Source: Bradyrhizobium ivorense
GTDB lineage: Bacteria; Pseudomonadota; Alphaproteobacteria; Rhizobiales; Xanthobacteraceae
Assembly (NCBI RefSeq): GCF_900696085.1
Contig: NZ_CAADFC020000036.1
Span: 1 to 38,105, forward strand
Direction: 5' to 3'
DNA length: 38,105 nucleotides
The translations under genes and the position numbers were made by a program. A model generated the notes under the pieces. It did not search any database. It was given only the letters and a program-made list of their open reading frames with translations, and was not told where the DNA came from. Shown one piece after another: positions 24,816-32,177 of this stretch (its first letter is position 1; each line of letters starts with the position of its first letter).

Positions 24816-25885
24816 ACCGCCAATGATTTTTGCCCACCTGCTGCGATGCCCGGCGCCCGGTCATCGCGGAAGTCCGACGGGCTTTTGCCGGTCCAGCGGA
24901 CAAAAGCGTGGCGGAAGTTCGCCGCGTCGCTGTAGTCAAGCCGCGCGGCGATCTCGTCATTGGTCATTTGCGTGTTGCGCAAATAGCCGACCGCGAGCTG
25001 CATGCGGACCTCTGAGACGATCTGCCGGTAGGTTTTTCGCTGCAACTGCAGCCTGCGGCGGAACGTCCGTGGATGAATCGCAAGCTCCGCCGCCATTGCC
25101 TCGATACTCGGGAAGCGGCCGGGATGCTCGACGAGACGTCGCCGGATGTCGGCGGCAAGACCGTCGTCTTGCGCGCCAGGATCGAGAAGCTGATGATAGA
25201 TTCGGACTGCCATCGCCCTGGTCATCTCGTCTGGGCAGACCGCTGGACGGTCGATCCAGGCTGCGTCGAATTCCAGCGCGTTCTTGCGCTGGCCGAACTC
25301 GACCGGACACTGGAAGATGCGGTCGTAGGTCCCGGCATGCGGCGGCGGCGCGTAGGCGGCGCTCAGCTTCGAGAAGCGGAATGCGCTGCCATGGACGTCG
25401 CGGCTCAGCGTCTGATAGGTCGCAAAGGCGAACTCGAGCGCGAACCGATAGACGTCATCGGCCGGGTCGCGCGAAAGCAAGGGCTCGAGCAGACAGCTCA
25501 CCGTATCGCCTCTGCGGGTGAAGTCGATGTCGGCGACCGTTCCGAGGATCCGACCATACTTGGCCGCAAAGTCGATGACTCCGACCCGCGTCGGGCTGCT
25601 CAGCATGGCATAGCCGTACATACCGTAAGCCATGACATGCATTCGTTCTCCGGCGCGAAACGCGATCGCCGGATTCCGCGACAGCCGCATCGCATTGCGA
25701 AATACCGTCTCGACCTGCCGGTAGGAGACACGTACCGACGAATCCCTGAGGTCAGCACGCCTCAAATTGGTCGCGCCGAGCGCGCGCGACGCTGAGATCC
25801 CCTCCTCGGCCAGGACGTGCACCACCGCCGCGATCCGTTGCGGCGAATAGAGACATTGCAGGAGATTTGGTGACGGGTGATACAC
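24803..25885 (-). CDS. AraC-family regulator 1 (OruR-like, Arabinose_bd + HTH_18)
   Basis: The 360-residue protein has the N-terminal effector domain of the OruR/VirS-type AraC group (VSYRQVETVFRNAMRLS, GERMHVMAYGMYGYAMLSS) and a C-terminal double HTH (FPSIEAMAAELAIHPRTFRR, then NDEIAARLDYSDAANFRHAF and RWTGKSPSDFR). It is a paralog of the regulators at 26195 and 30939. GTG at 25885 is chosen because GAGG lies 6 bases upstream and the length then matches the paralogs. Operator copy A with a -10-like element lies 94 bases upstream, suggesting auto- or cross-regulation. Confidence 0.92.
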   Translation of the reverse strand: MYHPSPNLLQCLYSPQRIAAVVHVLAEEGISASRALGATNLRRADLRDSSVRVSYRQVETVFRNAMRLSRNPAIAFRAGERMHVMAYGMYGYAMLSSPTRVGVIDFAAKYGRILGTVADIDFTRRGDTVSCLLEPLLSRDPADDVYRFALEFAFATYQTLSRDVHGSAFRFSKLSAAYAPPPHAGTYDRIFQCPVEFGQRKNALEFDAAWIDRPAVCPDEMTRAMAVRIYHQLLDPGAQDDGLAADIRRRLVEHPGRFPSIEAMAAELAIHPRTFRRRLQLQRKTYRQIVSEVRMQLAVGYLRNTQMTNDEIAARLDYSDAANFRHAFVRWTGKSPSDFRDDRAPGIAAGGQKSLAVVPN

Positions 25886-25979
25886 GAGCGTCCTCGTCCG
25901 CCTTCCGCGCCTGCTTCGGGTCCCGCAATCCGGTCCCCGCAAGCTGAAGTGAGGCTAGCCAGCCGGACCGGACAGCGGA

Positions 25980-26017
25980 AGGTTCGATTGGTCGCGTTTG
26001 CGGGTGAGTTCCGGACA
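25980..26017 (-). promoter_or_regulatory. 38-bp operator, copy A (araC1 promoter)
   Basis: Toward araC1 it reads TGTCC-N5-TCACC-N15-TCGAACCT, followed after 22 bases by TAGCCT (25957-25952) as a -10 candidate. Confidence 0.72.
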
Positions 26018-26026
26018 AGATCGCCC

Positions 26027-26055
26027 AAAAGAAAGACCGCCGAGGGAGGGCGGTC
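26027..26055 (-). terminator. Intrinsic terminator
   Basis: GACCGCC, a 7-base loop, GGCGGTC, then TTTCTTTT on the minus strand. It could end both the araC2 transcript and the short RNA from operator copy B. Confidence 0.8.
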
Positions 26056-26090
26056 CAGGTTGGGAGAACGCGATCGCGAGCGCAACCACG
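26027..26090 (-). ncRNA. Candidate ~60-nt RNA between operator copy B and a terminator
   Basis: Operator copy B and its -10-like TAAGCT (26102-26097) predict a transcript start near 26090. An intrinsic terminator ends about 60 bases later, with no gene between. This is inferred from the layout only; the RNA could also be a leader or attenuator. Confidence 0.4.
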
Positions 26091-26123
26091 GTGCCGAGCT
26101 TACGCGCGCTTCGGCTGCACGAA

Positions 26124-26161
26124 AGGTTCGATTGAACCAATTTGGCGGTGAACTACGGACA
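26124..26161 (-). promoter_or_regulatory. 38-bp operator, copy B
   Basis: TGTCC-N5-TCACC-N15-TCGAACCT on the minus strand, with TAAGCT 21 bases later (26102-26097). It lies 34 bases after the araC2 stop and is followed by a terminator, not a gene. Confidence 0.65.
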
Positions 26162-26194
26162 GAGCCGGCGAAGCCCTCCTTGACATCCCGGGGG

Positions 26195-27259
26195 TCAAAG
26201 ACCCTCGTCGCCGCGGAATTCGGATGGACTTCTCCCGGTCCAGCGCGAGAAGGCATGGCGGAAGTTGGCCGCGTCGCTGTAGCCGAGGCGGCTTGCGATC
26301 TCCTCATTGGTCATGCGCGTCTTGCGCAGATACTCGATCGCGAGCCGCATGCGCACCTCGGAAAGCAGGCTGCGATATGAGGTTCCCTCTGTCTCGAGCC
26401 TGCGCCGCAGCGCGCGGGGATAGATATCGAGCTGTTCGGCGATCGCCTCGATGCTTGGATAACGTCCCGGCTGCTCGATCAGTATCCGGCGGATATCGGC
26501 AGCAACGCCGCCGGCGCGGTTCACCTCGCCGAGAATCTCCTCGCACATCTCCCGCGCCATGGCGTGGGTTCGCGGATCCGCCAGCGCCCGTGGGCCGTCA
26601 TTGCGCGCGTATTCGTATCCACAATGATGCTGATTGAACAGAATCGGGCACCCGAAGAGATCACGATACGCCGCGGCGGACGGCGGCGGCGTGTAGTCGA
26701 GCAGCACGCGCGAGAAGCCGAAACCCTGACCCGAGCGGTCCCGAATCGTCGTCAGATGCGCGGCCAGTGCGAACTCGACCGCGAAGCGATGCACACTCTC
26801 GGTCGGATTTGGCCAGTGTATGGGCTGGAAAGTCGCCACCACCGTCTCGCGATCGTATGAGAGGCCGAAATCGCAGAACGGACCGACCACGCGGATGTAT
26901 CGCGCCGCGAAGTCGCGCGCCTCCGCGTGCGTTGCACTGCTCAGCAGCGCGTATCCGTACATGCCATAGGCTGTGACATGCATTCGCGCTCCCGAGCGCA
27001 GCGCGATGGCCGGGTCCGCCGCCAGCCGCAGCGCGTTGCGGATCACCGTGTCGAGCTGCCGATACGATATACGCGTCGTATGGGATTCGAGCTGGCCGAT
27101 GACGAGCCCGGTGCCCTCGAGAACCTCAGATGGATCAATGCCTTGGTCACGAAGCTCGGCCGCGATGGCTGCGATCGAATGCGGCGGGAATATTCGCTGC
27201 GCGAAGCCGGGGAGCATTCGACCCGGCGATTGGCGTACGTGCGACTCTTGCCTAGTCAT
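26195..27259 (-). CDS. AraC-family regulator 2 (OruR-like)
   Basis: The 354-residue protein shares the layout of its two paralogs. The effector domain has TTRISYRQLDTVIRNALRLA, GARMHVTAYGMYGYALLSS and YAIHWPNP-like HWPNPTESVHRF. The double HTH has YPSIEAIAEQLDIYPRALRR, NEEIASRLGYSDAANFRHAF and RWTGRSPSEFR. It is closest to regulator 3 (shared HWPNPT and YARNDGP/SQADGP regions). It is divergent from the adc operon, and operator copy D lies in the intergenic region, so it is the prime candidate for the adc activator. Start ATG at 27259 has a weak ribosome site; ATG at 27217 is possible. Confidence 0.92.
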   Translation of the reverse strand: MTRQESHVRQSPGRMLPGFAQRIFPPHSIAAIAAELRDQGIDPSEVLEGTGLVIGQLESHTTRISYRQLDTVIRNALRLAADPAIALRSGARMHVTAYGMYGYALLSSATHAEARDFAARYIRVVGPFCDFGLSYDRETVVATFQPIHWPNPTESVHRFAVEFALAAHLTTIRDRSGQGFGFSRVLLDYTPPPSAAAYRDLFGCPILFNQHHCGYEYARNDGPRALADPRTHAMAREMCEEILGEVNRAGGVAADIRRILIEQPGRYPSIEAIAEQLDIYPRALRRRLETEGTSYRSLLSEVRMRLAIEYLRKTRMTNEEIASRLGYSDAANFRHAFSRWTGRSPSEFRGDEGL

Positions 27260-27384
27260 TGCAACGGCATGTCCCTAGCATTCCGCGCATTCCTGCTCCA
27301 CGATTGACTATCATTCCAACGTAAGCCCGATCCCGTACGCGACGCAACAATCGCGGATCCGCGCGCGGCACACACCGCAATCCG

Positions 27385-27422
27385 CGTCCGGAAGTCACCC
27401 GGTCGGCGGTCCAATCGCACCT
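27385..27422 (+). promoter_or_regulatory. 38-bp operator, copy D (adc operon promoter)
   Basis: CGTCC-N5-TCACC-N15-TCGCACCT, followed after 21 bases by TAGGCT (27444-27449). Two direct half-sites are visible here, GTCCGGAAGTCACC and GTCCAATCGCACC, 22-23 bases apart, as expected for an AraC-type site. Confidence 0.75.
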
Positions 27423-27529
27423 TTCTCCATTTGCCGAGATCGCTAGGCTCGCGATGCCTTGCTCGACAACCGGCATGCAGCCGGAGGCCCCACACGGGCC
27501 GCGGCAAGCGCCATCAAGGGGAGGAGCGG

Positions 27530-28288
27530 ATGCGACGGGAAGACGTTCTCAAGCAGCTGACGACGCCAATCGGCGCCCCGGCATTTCCCCGCGGGCCGTT
27601 TCGTTTCAACAACCGCGAATACCTCAACATCCTGTATCGCACCGACATCGAGGCGTTGCGCGCAGTCGTTCCCGAGCCGCTGGAAATCGATGATCCGTTG
27701 GTCCGCTGGGAGATCATGCGGATGCCCGACACCTCCGGTCTCGGCGACTACACCGAATGCGGCCAGGCCGTCCAGGTGCGCTATGGCGACGAAAAGGGCG
27801 AATACCTTCACGCGATGTACCTCGACAACCTGCCGGCGCTGGCGTCGGGCCGCGAAATCAGCGGCTATCCCAAGGTGATCGGCAAGCCGAAGCTGTACGT
27901 CGATTCCGACACCCTGGTCGGCACGATGGACTACGGTAGCCTGCGCGTGGCCACCGCGACGATGGGTTACAAGCACCGCGCGTTGGATCTCGAAAAGGCA
28001 AAGGCCGAGATCTGCGTACCGACCTTCATGCTGAAGATCCTGTGGACCTATGACAGTCCGAAGCCGGCGGGCGAGCCGCGCATCTGCGAGCTGCTGCGCT
28101 CAGAGATCACCGACATCACTGTCAAGGGCGCCTGGACCGGCCCGGCCCGGCTGGAGCTGTTCGCCCATGCATTGGCCCCGATGGCCGATTTTCCGGTGCG
28201 CGAGATCGTCGCGTGCAGCCACATCATGACCGACTTGACGCTGTCCCGCGCCAAGCGCTGCCACAACTATCTCGATCAGCCGCGATAA
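27530..28288 (+). CDS. adc: Acetoacetate decarboxylase, with Val at the second active-site Lys
   Basis: The 252-residue protein follows clostridial acetoacetate decarboxylase residue for residue in many blocks (SPAFPRGP-like GAPAFPRGPFRFNNREY, DTSGLG, MYLDN, DSDTLVGTMDYG, LRVATATMGYKH, EAWTGP-like GAWTGPARLELF). R29, E61, E76 and the Schiff-base Lys K115 are all present at the same numbers. The neighbouring K116, which lowers the pKa of K115 in the clostridial enzyme, is V116 (codon GTG at 27875). It may therefore act differently or on another 3-keto acid. GGGGAGGAG precedes the ATG. It leads an operon with a hydroxyacyl-CoA dehydrogenase. Confidence 0.92.
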   Translation: MRREDVLKQLTTPIGAPAFPRGPFRFNNREYLNILYRTDIEALRAVVPEPLEIDDPLVRWEIMRMPDTSGLGDYTECGQAVQVRYGDEKGEYLHAMYLDNLPALASGREISGYPKVIGKPKLYVDSDTLVGTMDYGSLRVATATMGYKHRALDLEKAKAEICVPTFMLKILWTYDSPKPAGEPRICELLRSEITDITVKGAWTGPARLELFAHALAPMADFPVREIVACSHIMTDLTLSRAKRCHNYLDQPR

Positions 28289-28309
28289 GCGAGCACGTCG
28301 GAGGAAGCC

Positions 28310-29284
28310 ATGCCATCATCCGCAGAACACGCCGCGGCGCTCAACCGCTATCGCAATGTGTGCGTCATCGGGGCCGGTGTCATCGGCTCCTCGTGGGCGG
28401 CGCTGTTTCTCGCGCACGGGCTCAATGTCGTGATCAACGATCCGCAGCCCGGCATCGAGGCCACGGTCAAGGACGCCCTGATCAGGATCGCGCCGACGTT
28501 GCTGAAGCTCGGCCTGCCGCATGAGGGATTGGAGCGCAACCTGCGCTTCGAGCCGGATCTCGCGCGCGCCGTGGCCGGCGTCGACCTGGTGCAGGAGAAC
28601 GGCCCGGAGAAGCCCGAGTGGAAGCAGCAGCTCTGGGCACGGATCGAGGCAGCGGTGCCGAAACATGCATTGCTGCTGTCATCGAGCTCGGCGCGGCCGG
28701 CCACCGAGCAGGCAAAAGAGATGAGGGATGCAAGCCGGCTGCTCGTCGGCCATCCCTTCAACCCGCCGCATTTGATCCCGCTCGTCGAGGTCGTTCCCGG
28801 CGAACGCACCGATGCAGAGGCCACCGCGGACGCCGTGGCGTTCTACGAGGCGCTCGGCAAGGTCCCACGCGTGCTCAAGAAGGAGATCCAGGGCTTTGTC
28901 GCCAACCGGCTGCAGCGCGCGATCATGCGCGAGGCCTGCTTTCTCGTGCAGGAAGGCGTCGTTACGGTCGATGAGCTGGACGACATCGTTACCAGCTCGA
29001 TCGGGTTACGTTGGGCGGTGAACGGGCCGTTCAGCTCGTTCCACATGGGCGGCGGACCGAACGGGCTCGAACCGTTCTTTCAGCATCTCGGAAAGAACAT
29101 GGCCGCGTCGTTCAAGGTGATTCCGCAGGTCGATCTCGACGAGGCGCTTCAGCGCAGGATTATCGACCAGGCCGCGGCATCCTTCGGCAAGACGCCGATC
29201 CCGCGGATGGAGCGCGACCGCGACGACACGCAGGTGGCGCTGCTGCACGTGCTAGCGGCACGCAACGGCAGGAACGGCGCATAA
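28310..29284 (+). CDS. 3-hydroxyacyl-CoA dehydrogenase family (L-carnitine dehydrogenase-like)
   Basis: The 324-residue NAD-dependent enzyme has the Rossmann motif VIGAGVIGSSWA (G21-x-G23-x2-G26), then VQENGPEKPEWKQQLW, the catalytic His H148 in VGHPFNPPHLIPLVE, and the C-terminal domain with VNGPFSSFHMGGGPNGLEPF. This pattern is closest to the carnitine 3-dehydrogenase/lambda-crystallin branch rather than classic HBD. It oxidises a 3-hydroxy group to the keto form. The keto acid would suit the decarboxylase just upstream, which lies 21 bases away. GGAGGAAG precedes the ATG. Confidence 0.9.
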   Translation: MPSSAEHAAALNRYRNVCVIGAGVIGSSWAALFLAHGLNVVINDPQPGIEATVKDALIRIAPTLLKLGLPHEGLERNLRFEPDLARAVAGVDLVQENGPEKPEWKQQLWARIEAAVPKHALLLSSSSARPATEQAKEMRDASRLLVGHPFNPPHLIPLVEVVPGERTDAEATADAVAFYEALGKVPRVLKKEIQGFVANRLQRAIMREACFLVQEGVVTVDELDDIVTSSIGLRWAVNGPFSSFHMGGGPNGLEPFFQHLGKNMAASFKVIPQVDLDEALQRRIIDQAAASFGKTPIPRMERDRDDTQVALLHVLAARNGRNGA

Positions 29285-29402
29285 CTGGCTTGCCCGCTGG
29301 GCTGCGCGCACGCGCAGACAGGGGCGGTCGCCACGTTTTGGAATAGGAGATTTGGCCGACGGACAATAGCTGATCCCCGGCACCAAGCGGAGACGGACTC
29401 AC

Positions 29403-30602
29403 ATGAGCATCTTCGAAGGTTTGAAGGTCATCGACTGCGGCAGCTTCATCGCCGCGCCAACCGCCGCGACCCTGTTGGGCGACTTCGGCGCCGACGTGAT
29501 CAAGATCGAGCCGCCCGGCGCAGGCGACGCGTTCCGTCAGGTGCCGAAGCTGCCGGGCATGCCGAGATCCGACCAGCCCTATGGCTGGCTGCTCGACAAC
29601 CGCAACAAGCGCGGCCTTGCGCTCGACCTGTCGAAGCCCGGGGGCCAGGCTGTGCTGCATCGTCTCGCCTCCACCGCCGACGTCTTCATTACAAACTATC
29701 CGCTCGCGGTCCGCAGGAAGCTCGCGATCAGCTACGAGCGGCTTGCGGCAGCGAATGACCGGCTGATCTACGCCTCCTTCACCGGCTATGGCGAAACCGG
29801 CGACGAGGCGGGCAAGCCGGGCTTCGATGTCACGGCCTACTGGGCGCGCTCAGGCCTGATGGACATGGTGCGGAGCGACGCCAGCACGCCACCGGCGCGG
29901 GCGCTCGCCGGCATGGGCGATCACCCGTCGGGCGTTTCGCTGTTCGCGGCCGTCGCCGTGGCGCTGTATCAGCGCGAGCGCACGGGACGCGGCACCCAGG
30001 TCGGCTCCTCGCTGCTCGCCAACGGCGTCTGGTCGAACGGCATCATGGCGCAAGCGGCATTGTGCGGGGCGACGTTCACGCCGCGGCCGCCCCGCGAGAA
30101 TCTGTTCAATGCGCTCGGCTGCTATTACCGCTGCCGCGACGGCCGCTGGCTGCTGCTTGCGATCGTCAACGAGCAGCGCGACTTTCCAACCGTGGCGAAG
30201 TGCCTCGACCTCGACGACCTGCTCACTGATCCGCGCTTTGCCAAGCAAGCCGATCGCTTTGCTCGGTCCGCGGAACTGATCGCCTTGTTCGACGCGGCAT
30301 TCGCGACGCGTGACCGAGACGAATGGCGAGCGCGCCTCGATGAAGCAGGCATCGTCTTCGAATGCGTTGCTGAGATGAGCGACCTGGCCGCCGATCGGCA
30401 AATGCTGTCGGCCGGCGTGCTGGTGCCGTTCGAGAACGACGAGATGCTGACCATCGACAGCCCATTCTTTGTCGACGGTGCGACCAAGGTGAAGCCGCGC
30501 AAGGCGCCCGCGGTCGGTGAGCACAGCACGCAGATCTTGCGCGAGGCCGGCTACGATGACGCGGCCATCGCCGGGATGCGCGAAAGCAAGATCCTGGCAT
30601 GA
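29403..30602 (+). CDS. CaiB/BaiF family III CoA-transferase
   Basis: The 399-residue enzyme moves CoA between carboxylic acids through an aspartyl intermediate. Family motifs are GLKVIDCGSFIAAPTAATLL, FGADVIKIEPPGAGD, WLLDNRNKRGLALDL, the catalytic Asp candidate D173 in AGMGDHPSG, and the late block KPRKAPAVGEHSTQILREAG. It is the third gene of the adc operon after a 118-base gap. With the dehydrogenase and decarboxylase it suggests activation and breakdown of a short 3-hydroxy or trimethylammonium acid. The specific CoA donor cannot be read. Confidence 0.92.
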   Translation: MSIFEGLKVIDCGSFIAAPTAATLLGDFGADVIKIEPPGAGDAFRQVPKLPGMPRSDQPYGWLLDNRNKRGLALDLSKPGGQAVLHRLASTADVFITNYPLAVRRKLAISYERLAAANDRLIYASFTGYGETGDEAGKPGFDVTAYWARSGLMDMVRSDASTPPARALAGMGDHPSGVSLFAAVAVALYQRERTGRGTQVGSSLLANGVWSNGIMAQAALCGATFTPRPPRENLFNALGCYYRCRDGRWLLLAIVNEQRDFPTVAKCLDLDDLLTDPRFAKQADRFARSAELIALFDAAFATRDRDEWRARLDEAGIVFECVAEMSDLAADRQMLSAGVLVPFENDEMLTIDSPFFVDGATKVKPRKAPAVGEHSTQILREAGYDDAAIAGMRESKILA

Positions 30603-30647
30603 TCCGCTGACCGCGAGACGGCGCCTGCCGCCCTCATCGCGCGCGCG

Positions 30648-30680
30648 AAAAGGCCGCGCCCTCGGGTGAGAGGCGCGGCC
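30648..30680 (-). terminator. Intrinsic terminator
   Basis: GGCCGCGCC, 11-base loop, GGCGCGGCC, then TTTT on the minus strand. The stem may also stop plus-strand readthrough from the CoA-transferase gene. Confidence 0.75.
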
Positions 30681-30816
30681 AGTCTCGAGGCGCCCGAACC
30701 GGGGGGCACCACAGCGGCGGTGCGGCGCAGCTGAGGTTCGGAGGACGCCCCCGAGCAGAAGCGATCAGCGCCCGACACGCTTCCGACTCCCTGACGAGCC
30801 ATCGCATTTGCCGTCG
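30648..30816 (-). ncRNA. Candidate ~170-nt RNA between operator copy C and a terminator
   Basis: Operator copy C plus TAGATT (30828-30823) predicts a start near 30816, and a GC-rich terminator ends the unit at about 30648. The only frame inside (ATG at 30802) is low-complexity and runs past the terminator, so an untranslated RNA is more likely. It would not reach the coding part of the CoA-transferase gene on the other strand. Confidence 0.4.
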
Positions 30817-30850
30817 ATGGCCAATCTATGCATGCAGTGCGACCACGAGG

Positions 30851-30888
30851 AGGTTCGACGAGGCCGGTTCGGAGGTGACTTATGGACA
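30851..30888 (-). promoter_or_regulatory. 38-bp operator, copy C
   Basis: TGTCC-N5-TCACC-N15-TCGAACCT on the minus strand, with TAGATT after 22 bases. It lies 50 bases past the araC3 stop in an otherwise geneless convergent region. Confidence 0.65.
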
Positions 30889-30938
30889 GCGTGGACTAGC
30901 GAGCGGTCACATGTAGCGCTGTGCCGCCCGCACGGACG

Positions 30939-32012
30939 TCACACCGGCGAAGAGACCCGGAAATCGGACGGGCTCTTGCCGGTCCAGCGGATGAAGGCAT
31001 GCCGGAAGTTGGCGGCGTCGCTATAGCCCAGCCGGTTCGCGATCTCCTCGTTGGTCATCGCGGTCTTGCGCAGATATTCGATCGCAAGCCGCGTCCGCAC
31101 CTCGGCGAGCAATTCACGATACGATGTATCTTCCGCTTCGAGCCTCCGCCGCAGGGCACGCGGATGCATCGACAGCCGCTCGGCGATCGCCTCGATGTTC
31201 GGATACCTGCCGGGTTGCTCGATCAGGATCCGCCGGACATCGGCAGCGATTCCGCCCGCATGATTGACCTCGGACAGCATCTGCTCGCACATTTCGCGCG
31301 CCATTCCGTGGGTCCGCGAATCCGCCAACGCCACCGGACCGTCGGCCTGAGACAGCTGGTACCTGTACTCGTTGCCGCGCTGGCGAAACAGGACCGGGCA
31401 GTCGAAGATCATCTGGTAGGCGCCGGCATGCGCCGGTTCGCCATAGGCAAGCGAAATCTGCGAGAAGCGGAACGACTCGCCCGCCAGGTCCTTCATCGTC
31501 GTCAAATGCGACGACAGCGCGAACTCGGCCGCGAAGCGATGCACGTCCTGCGTCGGATTCGGCCAATGCAACGGCTCGAACGCACAGACGACCGCCGCGC
31601 CATCATACGAGTATTTCGCATCGCACAGCGGACCAACGACCCGAAGGTATCGATTGGCGAAGGCGCGCGCATCGTCATAGGTCGCGCTGCTCAGCAAAGC
31701 ATATCCATACATTCCGTGCGCGGTCACGCGCATGCGCTGTCCGGCGCGGAGGGCAACCGTCGGTTCGTTCGACAGCCGCAATGCATTGCGAACCACGATG
31801 TCGATCTGCCGGTACGAGATGCGCGTGGTGTGAGCTTCGAGCTGATCCTCGGTCAAGCCGGTGCCCGCCAGCGCCACGGACGATCGAACCTGTTGCCTGC
31901 CGAGCTCGGCGATAATGGCAGCAATCAACTGCGCCGAATAAACATGCTGGTCGAAATCCGGCGGCAATTGGCATTCCGGCACGGCGCCTCGCAGGCGCCT
32001 TCCAGCGCTCAT
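30939..32012 (-). CDS. AraC-family regulator 3 (OruR-like)
   Basis: The 357-residue protein matches regulator 2 closely (TTRISYRQIDIVVRNALRLS, GQRMRVTAHGMYGYALLSS, HWPNPTQDVHRFAAEFAL) with the same C-terminal double HTH (YPNIEAIAERLSMHPRALRR, NEEIANRLGYSDAANFRHAF, RWTGKSPSDFR). The ATG at 32012 has GGAGGAAG upstream. It converges on the adc operon. The near identity of the recognition helices among all three regulators suggests that they can bind the same or overlapping sites. The effector is probably a small acid or its CoA ester, by analogy with the neighbours; this is inference. Confidence 0.92.
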   Translation of the reverse strand: MSAGRRLRGAVPECQLPPDFDQHVYSAQLIAAIIAELGRQQVRSSVALAGTGLTEDQLEAHTTRISYRQIDIVVRNALRLSNEPTVALRAGQRMRVTAHGMYGYALLSSATYDDARAFANRYLRVVGPLCDAKYSYDGAAVVCAFEPLHWPNPTQDVHRFAAEFALSSHLTTMKDLAGESFRFSQISLAYGEPAHAGAYQMIFDCPVLFRQRGNEYRYQLSQADGPVALADSRTHGMAREMCEQMLSEVNHAGGIAADVRRILIEQPGRYPNIEAIAERLSMHPRALRRRLEAEDTSYRELLAEVRTRLAIEYLRKTAMTNEEIANRLGYSDAANFRHAFIRWTGKSPSDFRVSSPV

Positions 32013-32177
32013 GGTCGTCTTCCTCCTAGGACCTAAGTCTTGCTCAAATCGAAATCATTCGCAATGCCGGCAGCAGCTGACCGGCTTCCCCTATCCCCAG
32101 CCTTGGGACAGCGCGCGCGGATCGTATCCAATCATGCCGAGTTCGTTATCGAGGTAATTCATCGGCACCGCCGTGTT

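Noticed and set aside
27352..27363. 12-bp palindrome CGCGGATCCGCG upstream of adc
   Set aside because: A short GC-rich palindrome of this kind is common by chance here and is not repeated near the other promoters.
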